This document shows positions 50,543 to 51,045 of a stretch of 51,045 bases of DNA, one piece after another. Under the pieces are notes generated by a model, which ran no database searches, was not told the DNA's origin, and was given only the letters and a program-made list of their open reading frames with translations. Origin of the DNA: Acidobacteriaceae bacterium (GTDB lineage: Bacteria; Acidobacteriota; Terriglobia; Terriglobales; Acidobacteriaceae); the NCBI GenBank assembly GCA_003138975.1, contig PLHQ01000153.1:29173-80217 (forward strand), written 5' to 3'. The number at the start of each line of letters is the position of its first letter. Positions within the stretch are counted from its first letter, which is position 1. The translations under genes were made by a program, and so were the position numbers.

Positions 50543-51045
50543 CTATTTCGGCTGCACCGTCTGCGCGATCATCACCTGGCGCTTGAAGTTCTCCATCATA
50601 TTCGGATCGAGCCGCACTTCCGTCGGCTTCTTCGCCAAAGTCATGGTATCGATTTTGTCCTGCAGCTTGAGCAGCGCGTAGAAAAGATTCTCCGGCCGCG
50701 GCGGGCATCCGGTGACATACACGTCCGTGGGCACGATTTTGTCGACGCCTTGCAGAACAGCGTAAGTATTAAACGGTCCGCCCACCGACGAGCACGCGCC
50801 CATCGAGATCACCCACTTCGGGTCAGGCATCTGGTCATAAATGCGCTTCACCACCGGAGCCATCTTCAAGGTCACGGTGCCGGCCACGATCATCAGATCG
50901 CTCTGCCGCGGGCTGGGACGAAATACTTCCGAACCAAAGCGCGCGATATCGAATCGCGAGGTCGACGAGGCAATCATCTCGATCGCGCAGCAAGCCAAGC
51001 CAAACGTCATCGGCCACACGGCCGATTTCCGCGCCCAGTTGAAGA
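50543..51045 (-). CDS. nuoB: NADH-quinone oxidoreductase subunit B (NuoB), 5' end cut by the window
   Basis: The frame stays open to the right window edge (first readable residues [19 protein letters not shown]), so the N terminus lies outside. The visible 167 residues hold the Cys ligands of cluster N2: the CC pair in GLACCAIEM, Cys in MGACSSVGG and Cys in TGCPPRPE. Complex I subunit B lies at the junction between the hydrophilic arm and the membrane and passes electrons to the quinone, here presumably menaquinone made by the mqn genes. In many genomes nuoC follows nuoB; here an unrelated DUF4440 gene does. Confidence 0.94.
   Translation of the reverse strand, partial: FNWARKSAVWPMTFGLACCAIEMIASSTSRFDIARFGSEVFRPSPRQSDLMIVAGTVTLKMAPVVKRIYDQMPDPKWVISMGACSSVGGPFNTYAVLQGVDKIVPTDVYVTGCPPRPENLFYALLKLQDKIDTMTLAKKPTEVRLDPNMMENFKRQVMIAQTVQPK

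Noticed and set aside
1-51045. CRISPR array, prophage or insertion sequence
   Set aside because: No regularly spaced direct repeats, no cas, integrase or transposase motifs, and no phage structural genes were seen.

Overview
This window looks like a chromosomal segment of a GC-rich (roughly 60 percent by eye), diderm, menaquinone-using bacterium, most likely an Acidobacteriota member of the Koribacter/Terriglobia type. That placement is inference. It rests on the futalosine menaquinone genes (mqnA, mqnC, mqnD), a paired DUF1800/DUF1501 secreted-protein module, a carboxypeptidase-regulatory-like secreted protein, an Mla-type ABC pair, NuoB and multi-GAF/PAS sigma-54 two-component systems. No tRNA, rRNA, CRISPR array, intact insertion sequence or prophage was recognised.

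Layout. (1) 341-6230, minus: a translationally coupled histidine kinase / single-receiver / NtrC-type sigma-54 activator operon. (2) 6231-6589: a divergent regulatory region with two matching palindromes and a sigma-54-like promoter. (3) 6590-14777, plus: a complete chemosensory operon (short TonB-like protein, CHASE3 MCP, CheW, CheR, CheA, CheB, CheY, CheX) with no flagellar genes nearby. (4) 14844-18287: DUF72, CAP-domain protein and RmuC. (5) 18304-18618: a decayed receiver domain. (6) 18716-23148: a second membrane histidine kinase and sigma-54 regulator pair, the regulator with a variant GAFTSA loop. (7) 23260-24895: MlaE/MlaF-like ABC genes, the ATPase with Ser at the usual catalytic Glu. 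(8) 24983-33531, minus: M24 peptidase, sugar-binding lipoprotein, CruF-like carotenoid gene with a GT2 glycosyltransferase, a small protein, a YVTN beta-propeller protein and a carboxypeptidase-regulatory-like protein. (9) 33532-34829: an AT-rich, hairpin-rich accessory patch with a frameshifted ArsR/AHSA1 gene pair and serial hairpins. (10) 34830-37414, minus: mqnA, a VTT-domain membrane protein and mqnC. (11) 37528-45980, plus: dprA, topA, a conserved small protein, a 55-residue membrane peptide, bioY, mqnD, a HAD hydrolase and a GAF/HD-GYP protein. (12) 46119-49645: the DUF1800/DUF1501 pair. (13) 49674-51045, minus: Rieske ferredoxin, DUF4440 protein and the 3' part of nuoB.

How the genes fit together. 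The divergent kinase/NtrC operon probably controls the chemosensory operon, and perhaps itself, through the two TCTCA-N3-TGAGA/T sites and the sigma-54-like promoter. That arrangement is the most interesting system in the window. Pseudogene relics and hairpin or inverted-repeat elements cluster in three intergenic patches (18.3-18.6 kb, 33.5-34.8 kb, 38.7-38.9 kb). This suggests local decay and repeat activity in an otherwise compact, intact backbone. All functions are read from motifs in the translated sequence; no database search was possible.
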